DNA of 22,112 bases, taken from an uncultured Persicitalea sp. GTDB lineage: Bacteria; Bacteroidota; Bacteroidia; Cytophagales; Spirosomataceae. Below the pieces are notes generated by a model. That model saw only the letters and a program-made list of their open reading frames with translations, searched no databases and was not told the origin of the DNA. The position numbers and the translations under genes were made by a program. Below are positions 15,344 through 22,112 of this stretch, piece by piece; position 1 is the first letter of the stretch; each line of letters starts with the position of its first letter. The DNA lies in contig CATMVR010000009.1 of NCBI GenBank assembly GCA_950075905.1, positions 1 to 22,112 on the forward strand. The letters run 5' to 3'.

Positions 15344-15360
15344 ACGGGCGGGACGCCCGT
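15344..15360. repeat. GC-rich hairpin just upstream of the yqeY start
   Basis: ACGGGCG (15344-15350), loop GGA, CGCCCGT (15354-15360): a perfect 7-bp stem ending 9 bases before ATG 15370. The sequence GGGCGGGACGCCCGT followed by ACCAC resembles small dispersed intergenic repeats found in several bacterial groups. In the mRNA it would sit at the ribosome-binding region and could reduce translation. Confidence 0.6.
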
Positions 15361-15369
15361 ACCACAATT

Positions 15370-15822
15370 ATGTCACTAAAAAGCAAAGTAGAGGCCGACA
15401 TCAAGGATGCCATGCGGGCCAAAGATCAGGACAAACTCCGCGCGCTGCGGGCTATCAAGTCACTCATCCTTCTGGAAGAAACCAAGGGCGGTGCCTCCGG
15501 CGAGCTATCGGCCGACGACGAACTGAAATTGCTGACCAAAGCCGCCAAACAGCGCCGCGAGTCGGCCGAGATTTACCAGGCGCAGGGCCGCGAAGACCTA
15601 TGGGCTAAGGAAGAGTCTGAACTGGCCATTATTGAGCAGTTTATGCCCCGGCAGCTATCCGACGACGAAGTAAAAGAAAAGGTGAAAGAGATTATAGCCC
15701 GGGTAGGCGCGAGTGGGCCTTCGGATATGGGCAAGGTCATGGGCGTAGCCAGTAAAGAACTAGCCGGACAAGCCGACGGCCGGGTGATTTCTACCTTTGT
15801 AAAAACCGAATTAGCTAAGTAG
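15370..15822 (+). CDS. GatB/YqeY domain protein
   Basis: A 150-residue, mostly helical YqeY protein. The family is related to the tail domain of the GatB subunit of tRNA amidotransferase and is suspected to act on tRNA or aminoacylation, but its function is not established. The family signature is clear: LKSKVEADIKDAMRAKDQDKLRALRAIKS at the N-terminus, EESELAIIEQFMPRQLSDDEV in the middle, and DMGKVMGVASKELAGQADGRVIS at the C-terminus. The frame is open back to 15280, but ATG 15370 gives the usual N-terminus MSLKSKVEADI and normal length. A GC hairpin lies directly before this start. It leads a three-gene plus-strand cluster; cvpA follows after 41 bases. Confidence 0.93.
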   Translation: MSLKSKVEADIKDAMRAKDQDKLRALRAIKSLILLEETKGGASGELSADDELKLLTKAAKQRRESAEIYQAQGREDLWAKEESELAIIEQFMPRQLSDDEVKEKVKEIIARVGASGPSDMGKVMGVASKELAGQADGRVISTFVKTELAK

Positions 15823-15863
15823 GTTCTTTTTTCTTCGAAAGTAAAATAGGGCTTTTTCATACG

Positions 15864-16427
15864 GTGAAACTACTCGACCTCCTGATTCTGATTCCCCTCC
15901 TTTGGGGGGCGGTAAATGGCTACCGCAAGGGTCTGCTCGTCGAGATTGTCGGCATTGCGGCCTTTGTGGTAGCCATGATTGTCGGCTTCAAATTTCTGGG
16001 GCTGGGCATGGAGATTCTGGAACCCCACATCGGGCATACCCTGGCGCGGCGGATACTGCCCTTCATTGGTTTCTCCATCATCTTTTTCCCTACCGTTTTT
16101 TTACTCAACCAATTTGGCTACTCCATCCGTCGCTCGCTGAAGTACACCCTCCTGGGCACCTTCGACAGCCTGGCCGGAGGGGCGGTGGGCCTCTTTACCT
16201 GGGTATTTGGAACGAGTGTATTCTTCTGGCTGTTAAGCACCATGGGAGTAGATATTCCCGAACATCGCACTCAGGAAACCTACGTGTATCCGTTCATCGT
16301 ACCGGTGGCTCCGGTAGTCATAACGACCGCCGTGGAGTGGATGCCGAGGGGCAGTCAGCTGATTCGCGACTGGAAGCATGAGTACCTGGACGGTGAGCGG
16401 GAAGAAGCGGCCGATGCGGCGCTATGA
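15864..16427 (+). CDS. CvpA family membrane protein
   Basis: A 187-residue inner-membrane protein of the CvpA (colicin V production) family. Four hydrophobic segments are visible: about residues 3-18 and 24-47, then 66-82 (FIGFSIIFFPTVFLLNQFGY) and 100-125 (FDSLAGGAVGLFTWVFGTSVFFWLL). The pattern DLLILIPLLWGAVNGYRKGLLVEI at the N-terminus and the FDSLAGGAVGLF motif before the last helix are characteristic of the family. The C-terminal tail is charged and cytoplasmic. CvpA proteins have been linked to envelope stress and colicin export, but the molecular role is not settled. The start is GTG 15864; no ATG is available before the first membrane segment. Its stop overlaps an in-frame ATG of the next reading frame (ATGA at 16424). 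Confidence 0.88.
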   Translation: MKLLDLLILIPLLWGAVNGYRKGLLVEIVGIAAFVVAMIVGFKFLGLGMEILEPHIGHTLARRILPFIGFSIIFFPTVFLLNQFGYSIRRSLKYTLLGTFDSLAGGAVGLFTWVFGTSVFFWLLSTMGVDIPEHRTQETYVYPFIVPVAPVVITTAVEWMPRGSQLIRDWKHEYLDGEREEAADAAL

Positions 16428-16480
16428 GCAAAAGCGGGTTTCCAGCCAATAGAACATTTCATCAAGGATTACTAAAAACT

Positions 16481-17530
16481 ATGAGTACCACCAAGAGCGA
16501 CATCCGGAAACTATCGGTAGAGCAGCTGAAAAGCTGGCTGGCCGAACGCCAGGAACCGGCGTTCCGGGCTAAGCAAATTGACGAATGGCTCTGGAAAAAA
16601 TCGGCCCGTTCCTTTGCTGATATGACCAACCTATCGCTCGCGCTGCGGCAACTACTTGACGAAAACTTTTCGATCAACGCCCTCACTACCGACAAGCAGC
16701 AACACAGCAACGACGGTACCGTGAAGTCGGCCTTCCGGCTTTTTGACGGGCACCTCGTGGAGGGGGTACTTATACCGGCCACTGACCGCATGACCGCCTG
16801 CGTCAGCAGTCAGGTAGGCTGCTCGCTCACGTGTAGCTTCTGCGCCACGGGCTACATGGAACGCAAACGAAACCTGGAAGCCGGCGAAATCTACGATCAG
16901 GTAGTAGAGATAGCCCGGCAGGCCGAAGCAAAATTCAGCGCGCCACTTACCAACATCGTGTACATGGGCATGGGCGAACCCCTGCTCAACTACGCCAACG
17001 TGCTCAAATCCATCGAGCACATTACCTCCCCGCAGGGCCTGGGCATGTCGCCAAAGCGCATTACGGTCTCTACCGCCGGCATTGCCAAGATGATCAAAAA
17101 GCTGGGAGACGACGAGGTGCGTTTCCGGCTGGCGCTGTCGCTGCACGCGGCCAATGACGCCAAGCGCAATCAGATCATGCCCATCAACGAGTCCAACTCG
17201 CTGGACAATCTGGCGGAGGCGCTCAACTACTTTTACCAGAAAACCGGCAACCGCATTACGTTTGAATACATCGTGTTCAACAACTTCAACGATTCCCTGC
17301 AGGATGCCAAAGAACTGTGGGAATTTACCAAGCGCGTACCGGCCCGGGTCAATATTATCGAGTACAACCCCATCGCCGAAGCTGACTTCCGCAATACCGA
17401 AGCCGACAAGCTCGACCGGTTCGCGGCCTATCTGGAAGACCGGGGGGTGACCGTAAGCGTACGGCGTAGCCGGGGCAAGGATATTGACGCGGCCTGCGGG
17501 CAGTTGGCTAACAAGGATAAGGCGGCTTAA
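16481..17530 (+). CDS. rlmN: Dual-specificity 23S rRNA/tRNA adenine C2-methyltransferase RlmN
   Basis: A 349-residue radical SAM enzyme that methylates C2 of A2503 in 23S rRNA and, in E. coli, A37 of some tRNAs. The 4Fe-4S motif CxxxCxxC is C114, C118, C121 (CSLTCSFC). The two further cysteines of the mechanism are present: C107 (MTACVSSQ) and the methyl-carrying C339 (DIDAACGQL). GMGEPLLNY is the SAM-binding GGE-like motif. C339 and the RlmN-type C-terminus make Cfr unlikely. The frame extends to ATG 16424, which overlaps the cvpA stop and would add 19 residues; ATG 16481 is chosen because MSTTKSDIRKLSVEQLK aligns with usual N-termini. It is probably translated from the yqeY-cvpA transcript. 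Confidence 0.96.
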   Translation: MSTTKSDIRKLSVEQLKSWLAERQEPAFRAKQIDEWLWKKSARSFADMTNLSLALRQLLDENFSINALTTDKQQHSNDGTVKSAFRLFDGHLVEGVLIPATDRMTACVSSQVGCSLTCSFCATGYMERKRNLEAGEIYDQVVEIARQAEAKFSAPLTNIVYMGMGEPLLNYANVLKSIEHITSPQGLGMSPKRITVSTAGIAKMIKKLGDDEVRFRLALSLHAANDAKRNQIMPINESNSLDNLAEALNYFYQKTGNRITFEYIVFNNFNDSLQDAKELWEFTKRVPARVNIIEYNPIAEADFRNTEADKLDRFAAYLEDRGVTVSVRRSRGKDIDAACGQLANKDKAA

Positions 17531-17565
17531 CAATTTCTTAACATTCCACCCCCACAAAGATTCCG

Positions 17566-17573
17566 TACTTTTG
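17566..17573 (+). promoter_or_regulatory. -7 promoter box upstream of the phosphate transporter gene
   Basis: TACTTTTG fully matches TAnnTTTG and lies 50 bases before ATG 17624, in the 93-base gap after rlmN. No TTTG was found at the -33 spacing. It suggests the transporter has its own transcript. Confidence 0.5.
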
Positions 17574-17623
17574 CGGCGATTTGAAAGCCAAATGGCTAGC
17601 TAACACCTCATTAATCCCTATCT

Positions 17624-19045
17624 ATGTTTGGCTTAGAAACCGACATTTTCCTCCTGCTGGCATTCAGTTTGTTTGCTGCCTGTGCCTTTGAATTTGTTAA
17701 TGGATTTCACGATACGGCCAATGCCGTGGCTACTGTCATCTATACCAACTCCCTGAAACCGAATACGGCCGTAGTGTGGTCGGGTTTTTGTAATTTTCTG
17801 GGCGTATTCTTCGGCGGTATCGCCGTAGCGATGGGGATCGTCAACCTGCTGCCCGTTGAGCTGCTTATAGATCAGAACGTCTACCATAGTATCGCCATGG
17901 TGCTGGCGCTACTATTCAGCGCTATTATCTGGAACCTCGGTACCTGGTACTTTGGTCTGCCCAGTTCCAGCTCGCACACGCTGATTGGCTCCATCCTGGG
18001 TGTCGGTCTGGCTTTTACGTTTATGCCTGAAAATACGCGGGGTACCGGGGTCAATACCACCAAGGCTACCGAGATATTCATTTCGCTTCTCGTGTCCCCT
18101 CTGTTTGGTTTTTCACTAGCCATCATTCTGATGTTTATCCTGCGTCGGTCGCTCGACAAACCCCTCCGGAACCTGGTATTCAGCGAGCCCAAGAAAAACC
18201 AGCCACCTCCCAGCTGGATTCGGGGTATCCTGATTGCTACCTGTACACTGGTAAGTTTTTTCCACGGTTCCAATGATGGACAGAAAGGAGTAGGCCTCGT
18301 CATGCTGATTCTGATTGGAATTACCCCTACCTACTTTGCCCTCGACAACAGCAAAGACCCGCTGATGATGCAGGGAAACCTGACGAAGATCGAAACCACC
18401 GTCAACCGCATAGATACGCTGCAGCTTTCGGCCCTTGACCGTACCGAGCTTCGGGAAACCAAACGCGAGATCAACAATTTGCAAGCCGCTCTGAGCAGAC
18501 CCCTTGAAAATGGCACTTTTGCCGAAGGAGAACGTCTGAACGCCCGCCGCTCGCTGTTGCTGATCAGCCGTAATATCAAAGACTTGCTGGATAGCCGTAC
18601 GGCCAACCTGAGTGTTGCCGATGAGAATACCCTGAAAGCTCAAATAGACGATAAGGGCGGCCTGCGCCGCTTTACCGACTACGCCCCCGACTGGGTTATC
18701 CTTATGATTTCGCTCTCGCTGGGCCTGGGTACCATGGTGGGCTGGAAGCGCATTGTAGTCACGATTGGTGAGAAAATTGGCAAGCAGCACCTCACCTACG
18801 CGCAGGGTGCTTCAGCCGAGTTGGTGGCGGCAAGTACCATCGGGGTTTCGTCCTGGCTGGGCCTGCCCGTAAGTACTACCCACGTACTTTCGTCGGGTAT
18901 TGCCGGCACCATGGTGGCCAACAAGGGTATTCGCAACCTGCAGGCGGGTACCGTGCGTAATATTGCCATTGCCTGGGCTTTAACGCTGCCCGTCACTATG
19001 ATTGTGTCCGGAACGTTGTATACGTTTTTTCGCTGGATTTTCTAG
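17624..19045 (+). CDS. PiT-family inorganic phosphate transporter
   Basis: A 473-residue inner-membrane permease of the PiT family, which takes up phosphate (often as a metal-phosphate complex) with protons or sodium. Both halves of the inverted repeat carry the family signature: NGFHDTANAVATV (26-38) in the first and FHGSNDGQKGVGLVM (213-227) in the second; SSSHTLIG and STTHVLSSGIAG are the paired re-entrant motifs. About ten membrane segments are visible. Between the halves lies a hydrophilic, helical insert of about 110 residues (about 235-345, including LDRTELRETKREINNLQAAL), probably cytoplasmic. No PhoU-like or DUF47 partner gene is adjacent, although Pit genes often have one. It has its own -7 box and a terminator. 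Confidence 0.94.
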   Translation: MFGLETDIFLLLAFSLFAACAFEFVNGFHDTANAVATVIYTNSLKPNTAVVWSGFCNFLGVFFGGIAVAMGIVNLLPVELLIDQNVYHSIAMVLALLFSAIIWNLGTWYFGLPSSSSHTLIGSILGVGLAFTFMPENTRGTGVNTTKATEIFISLLVSPLFGFSLAIILMFILRRSLDKPLRNLVFSEPKKNQPPPSWIRGILIATCTLVSFFHGSNDGQKGVGLVMLILIGITPTYFALDNSKDPLMMQGNLTKIETTVNRIDTLQLSALDRTELRETKREINNLQAALSRPLENGTFAEGERLNARRSLLLISRNIKDLLDSRTANLSVADENTLKAQIDDKGGLRRFTDYAPDWVILMISLSLGLGTMVGWKRIVVTIGEKIGKQHLTYAQGASAELVAASTIGVSSWLGLPVSTTHVLSSGIAGTMVANKGIRNLQAGTVRNIAIAWALTLPVTMIVSGTLYTFFRWIF

Positions 19046-19077
19046 ACCTTTCAGGTACCTTCCAAAAGCTTTTACCA

Positions 19078-19114
19078 AAAGAGCGGCCTTCCTTAACATT
19101 GGAGGCCGCTCTTT
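19078..19114 (+). terminator. Intrinsic terminator after the phosphate transporter gene
   Basis: AAAGAGCGGCCT (19078-19089) pairs with AGGCCGCTCTTT (19103-19114); 12 bp around a 13-base loop in which TCC and GG can pair further. It lies 32 bases after the stop. Confidence 0.8.
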
Positions 19115-19157
19115 CGTTTAATGAACAGAGATGGGTGGAAATTCTTCCTGAACCACC

Positions 19158-19165
19158 TACTTTTG
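19158..19165 (+). promoter_or_regulatory. -7 promoter box upstream of the FG-GAP lipoprotein gene
   Basis: TACTTTTG fully matches TAnnTTTG and lies 49 bases before ATG 19215. No -33 element was found. The preceding terminator supports a separate transcript. Confidence 0.45.
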
Positions 19166-19214
19166 GGCAATTTTCCGATCAAGACCTCCATATATATTTC
19201 GCTGGCTATACAGA

Positions 19215-20735
19215 ATGAATTATCGCAAACCGCTTTTACTACTTTTATCCGCACTCGCCTTCTGGCTTTTCGTCATCTGCTTCCCGGCCTGTCAATCGTC
19301 TTACCAACCCACCGAAGCAGACGCCCAACTGGCCCAAAAACACTGCGGCAGCTGCCATCAGTACGCCGACCCTACCCTGCTGACCCGCGAAATATGGGAG
19401 GAAAGTGTACTGCCCTACATGGCGCTACGCATGGGAGTAAAGAGCGAAATTGCCGAAATGGACTCCCTCAATGAGCTGGAACTGGCCCTTGAACCACCCA
19501 AGGCGCTCATATCAGAGGAAGACTGGCAGCGGGTGAAGAACTTCTATCTGGCTCTGGCACCAGAACGCCTGGAAACGCCCAAAATACCCCCGCTCGAAAT
19601 GCTGCGGGGACAGTTTGACTTGAAAAGGGCGCAGCTTTTCTCGCAAAAAATGACCAACATCTCCTGCGTGAAAATTGACCCCAAACGCAACGTGGTGTAC
19701 GCTTGTGATGACGCCAACGGCGAAATATGGATGCTGACCCCAGGAGGCTTTCCCAAAAAGAACTTTGGCAATCAGCTGGCGGTAAGCGACATTGAGCTAA
19801 CGCAGAAAGGGCTGCTGGTAACCTACATCGGAAACTCGGTGGGCATGACCATGCACCCCAACGGCTTCAACCAGCTGGTTAATGTAGATGGAGGCTCGGC
19901 GCAGAATGCCTCCCTGCTGCTCACGAAGCTCTACCGTCCCACCCAAACCCTTTCTGTTGACCTGAACGGCGATGGGAAAAAGGAGCTGGTCACCTGCGAG
20001 TACGGGGTCGATACCGGTACTTTCTCGGTGTGGTACCCTACTTCGGATAGCACCTACCGGCAAAAAGTGCTCAGCCCCACGGCCGGGGCCATCCGGGCCG
20101 AAGCCGTGGACTGGGATCAGGATGGACGCCGCGACCTGATGGTACTTTTTGCTCAGGGCGACGAACGCATTGTGCTCTATCGAAACCTGGGAAATGATGA
20201 ATTTGAAGAAAAAATCCTGATGCGCTTTCCGCCCGTGTACGGATCGAGCTACTTTGAACTGGCCGACCTCGATGGCGATAAGCGCCTGGACATTCTGTAC
20301 ACCTGTGGTGATAATGCCGACTACTCCCAAATCATGAAACCCTACCACGGAGTGTATGCTTTTGTGCAAAAAGAGGATGGTACTTTCCGGCAAAAATTTC
20401 ACTTCCCGATGGATGGTGCGTATAAAGCCGTAGCCCGGGACTTTGATAAAGACGGAGATCAGGACATTGTGGCGATTGCATACTTCGGCAATTATGACTC
20501 CCAAACACCCAATGATCTGGTATACCTGCAAAACCGCGAGGGTAAGTTCGCGCCGCACTTGCTGCCGGGTATCAATCGGGGGCGCTGGATGTGCCTCGAC
20601 GCTGCCGACCTGGACGGCGATGGCGACGACGACATTGCGCTGGGTAGCCACCCGGTGGGACTGATGCCCGGCGGGGCCCGTACCGACTGGGCCACCGGAC
20701 CGGGGGTTATTATCCTCCTCAATGAGCACAAATAA
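19215..20735 (+). CDS. Exported FG-GAP/VCBS beta-propeller protein with a CXXCH haem motif
   Basis: A 506-residue exported protein. Residues 5-25 form a hydrophobic signal, followed by C26 in FPACQSS, which could be a lipidation site (lipobox weak because of P24). A cytochrome c-type haem motif C44-G-S-C47-H48 follows, then a helical region to about residue 125. The rest is a propeller: five calcium-binding loops of the DxDxDG type start at D249 (DLNGDGKKE), D299 (DWDQDGRRD), D351 (DLDGDKRLD), D409 (DFDKDGDQD) and D465 (DLDGDGDDD), spaced 50-58 residues, as in FG-GAP/VCBS or integrin-like repeats. Inferred location: outer-membrane or periplasmic face. The haem motif suggests electron transfer or a c-type cytochrome remnant; the propeller suggests binding to protein or carbohydrate. 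The function is unknown. It stands alone between the transporter and nadA. Confidence 0.82.
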   Translation: MNYRKPLLLLLSALAFWLFVICFPACQSSYQPTEADAQLAQKHCGSCHQYADPTLLTREIWEESVLPYMALRMGVKSEIAEMDSLNELELALEPPKALISEEDWQRVKNFYLALAPERLETPKIPPLEMLRGQFDLKRAQLFSQKMTNISCVKIDPKRNVVYACDDANGEIWMLTPGGFPKKNFGNQLAVSDIELTQKGLLVTYIGNSVGMTMHPNGFNQLVNVDGGSAQNASLLLTKLYRPTQTLSVDLNGDGKKELVTCEYGVDTGTFSVWYPTSDSTYRQKVLSPTAGAIRAEAVDWDQDGRRDLMVLFAQGDERIVLYRNLGNDEFEEKILMRFPPVYGSSYFELADLDGDKRLDILYTCGDNADYSQIMKPYHGVYAFVQKEDGTFRQKFHFPMDGAYKAVARDFDKDGDQDIVAIAYFGNYDSQTPNDLVYLQNREGKFAPHLLPGINRGRWMCLDAADLDGDGDDDIALGSHPVGLMPGGARTDWATGPGVIILLNEHK

Positions 20736-20902
20736 TAGTGCGCGGGGGTACCATTTCGGGCATAGCTCGTATCATTTATGAAGATTTTGTGAATATTTGC
20801 ACCCTGAATTGTTGTTATAGGTATATAGGACTTTCTTAAATCCTTGTTTTTTAGTAATTTATTCAAAACAATGGGTGCCTCAGCACTCCGACTACTGAAC
20901 CA

Positions 20903-21898
20903 ATGACAAACATCACCGAACAGGTAGCCCGCTACGGCTACGTGAACGAAGCCATAGCCGACGACATTGACCTTGTTGGAGAAATCAATCGTCTGAAAAA
21001 AGAAAAAAACGCCGTGATTCTGGCCCACTACTACGTGGATGGGGCTATTCAGGATCTGGCCGACTACATTGGTGATAGCCTGGGGCTTTCGCAGCAGGCG
21101 GCCGCTACCGACGCCGACATGATTGTGTTCTGCGGCGTTCACTTCATGGGCGAAACCGCCAAGGTACTCAGCCCCACCAAAAAGGTGGTGATTCCCGACC
21201 TGAACGCGGGCTGCTCGCTGGCTGACTCTGCCCCGGCCGATAAGTTTGCGGAGTTCAAGGCGCAGTATCCCGACCATATCGTGATCAGCTACATTAATTG
21301 TTCTGCCGAGATCAAGGCCCTGACCGACATCGTATGCACGTCGTCCAACGCCTTGCATATTGTCAACAGCCTGCCCAAGGATCAGAAAATTATCTTTGCG
21401 CCCGATGCCAACCTGGGCCGCTATGTAGCCCAGAAAACCGGGCGCGACCTGGTACTTTGGGATGGTGCCTGCATCGTGCATGTCGATATTTCGCGGGAGA
21501 AACTGCAAAAGCTTCGCGAAGATAACCCCGATGCCCTGCTCATTGCCCATCCCGAGTGTAAGGCTGACGTCCTGTTGCAAGCTGATTTTGTGGGATCTAC
21601 TACGGCGTTACTGAAATTTGTGGAGCAGTCGCCCAGTGAGAAATTCATCGTAGCTACCGAGGCGGGTATTTTGCACAAAATGAAGCAGTCGGTACCGCAC
21701 AAAAAACTGATTCCGGCCCCGGCCACCGACAACAACACCTGCGCCTGCTCGGAGTGCCCCTATATGAAAATGAACACGCTCGAAAAAGTGTACAACGCCC
21801 TGCTGTACGAACAGCCGGAAATCATTGTACCCGAAAACGTGCGCGTGAAAGCCTACGACTCCGTGGCCCGGATGCTGGAAATGAGCAAGGGAATCTGA
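20903..21898 (+). CDS. nadA: Quinolinate synthase A
   Basis: A 331-residue 4Fe-4S enzyme that condenses iminoaspartate with dihydroxyacetone phosphate to quinolinate, in de novo NAD+ synthesis. The three cluster ligands, by alignment from memory with E. coli NadA, are C104 (NAGCSLAD), C190 (DGACIVH) and C285 (CSECPYMKMN). Other conserved blocks are AHYYVDGAIQDLADYIGDSL (41-60), GVHFMGETAKVLSP (78-91), APDANLGRYV and VGSTTALL. Length and start (ATG 20903) are normal. NadB and NadC are not in the window. The upstream gap (20736-20902) has no ORF; I found only a degenerate -7-like AATATTTG there. A long inverted repeat follows the stop. Confidence 0.96.
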   Translation: MTNITEQVARYGYVNEAIADDIDLVGEINRLKKEKNAVILAHYYVDGAIQDLADYIGDSLGLSQQAAATDADMIVFCGVHFMGETAKVLSPTKKVVIPDLNAGCSLADSAPADKFAEFKAQYPDHIVISYINCSAEIKALTDIVCTSSNALHIVNSLPKDQKIIFAPDANLGRYVAQKTGRDLVLWDGACIVHVDISREKLQKLREDNPDALLIAHPECKADVLLQADFVGSTTALLKFVEQSPSEKFIVATEAGILHKMKQSVPHKKLIPAPATDNNTCACSECPYMKMNTLEKVYNALLYEQPEIIVPENVRVKAYDSVARMLEMSKGI

Positions 21899-21904
21899 TA
21901 GCAC

Positions 21905-21969
21905 AACTTTCGGGAAGTTTGAGCACCATGGTTCTATATGGCATCAGTAGTCTAAACTTCCCGAAAGTT
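21905..21969. repeat. Perfect 16-bp inverted repeat after nadA
   Basis: AACTTTCGGGAAGTTT (21905-21920) and AAACTTCCCGAAAGTT (21954-21969) are exact reverse complements 33 bases apart. Each arm can also fold on its own (AACTT-TCGGG-AAGTT), so two alternative structures exist. It starts 6 bases after the nadA stop and ends 9 bases before the next ATG. No T tract follows, so it is not a classic terminator; attenuator, mRNA stabiliser or repeat element are possible. Confidence 0.7.
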
Positions 21970-21978
21970 CATTTACCC

Positions 21979-22112
21979 ATGGAATACATACTTTGGTTGA
22001 TCATTGGTACATTGGGAATAACCGCCTGCCGGCGCTCAGCCGAAAACGTGGAGGAGGCACAGCGACGCCTACTGGCCGCGGATCGCTGGTACATTGAGCA
22101 GATAGCGATGGA
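21979..22112 (+). CDS. N-terminal fragment of a small exported lipoprotein (runs off right edge)
   Basis: The frame from ATG 21979 is open to the window end (44 full codons). Residues 3-16 are hydrophobic (YILWLIIGTLGITA) and are followed by C17, a lipobox of the form ITAC, so the product is probably lipidated and exported. After it comes a helical charged stretch, AENVEEAQRRLLAADRWYIE. A helix of this kind after a short leader is seen in DUF4440/SnoaL-like proteins, but too little is present to assign a family. It follows nadA by 80 bases, across the inverted repeat at 21905-21969. Confidence 0.6.
   Translation, partial: MEYILWLIIGTLGITACRRSAENVEEAQRRLLAADRWYIEQIAM

Noticed and set aside
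16424..16480. Extended RlmN start overlapping the cvpA stop (ATGA)
   Set aside because: Possible through translational coupling, but the extra 19 residues lack family similarity; kept as an alternative only.
19121..19474. Plus-strand frame starting MNRDGWKFFLNH before the FG-GAP gene
   Set aside because: It overlaps the true gene in another frame, contains the putative promoter box and has no recognisable content past the overlap.

Overview
The window looks like chromosomal DNA from a Bacteroidota bacterium, most likely of the order Cytophagales. Evidence: the large secreted protein ends in a type IX secretion (T9SS) sorting domain; several genes are preceded by the Bacteroidota -7 box TAnnTTTG, twice with a TTG/TTTG -33 element 19-20 bases upstream; and start codons generally lack Shine-Dalgarno sequences. 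Family and genus cannot be settled from the sequence alone.

Layout. 1-293 (minus) is the start of a membrane-anchored protein running off the left edge, with a near-consensus promoter. 436-1389 (plus) is a renalase-like FAD oxidoreductase ending at a hairpin terminator. 1591-6585 is a 1664-residue secreted nuclease: two lamin-tail domains around a Calx-beta domain, an OB-like region, an endonuclease/exonuclease/phosphatase (EEP) domain with all key residues, Ig-like domains and a T9SS tail. It ends at a perfect 23-bp hairpin terminator, followed by a repeat-bearing convergent gap.

6916-9306 is the accessory-looking part: a GNAT acetyltransferase and an unrecognised 216-residue protein on the minus strand, then a plus-strand Xre/DUF2384 antitoxin and RES toxin pair. 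Short ATTC-rich repeats flank the hypothetical gene and the toxin-antitoxin pair.

9367-15142 holds metabolic genes: plsC and purH (minus), a cytochrome P450 (plus), and mnmH and pdxJ (minus). P450 and mnmH overlap tail to tail by 11 bases. pdxJ and yqeY are divergent with facing -7 boxes.

15370-22112 is all plus strand: yqeY-cvpA-rlmN as a tight cluster, a PiT phosphate transporter with its own -7 box and terminator, an exported FG-GAP beta-propeller protein with a CXXCH haem motif, nadA, a long inverted repeat, and the start of a lipoprotein gene cut by the window edge.

Most of the window is housekeeping (purine, PLP and NAD synthesis, phospholipids, tRNA and rRNA modification, phosphate uptake). 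I do not see a clearly new multi-gene system. The best leads are the 216-residue protein beside the Xre-RES module, the duplicated lamin-tail nuclease, the haem-plus-propeller lipoprotein, several hairpin repeats and a high frequency of GGTACC. No tRNA, rRNA, CRISPR array or transposase was seen.
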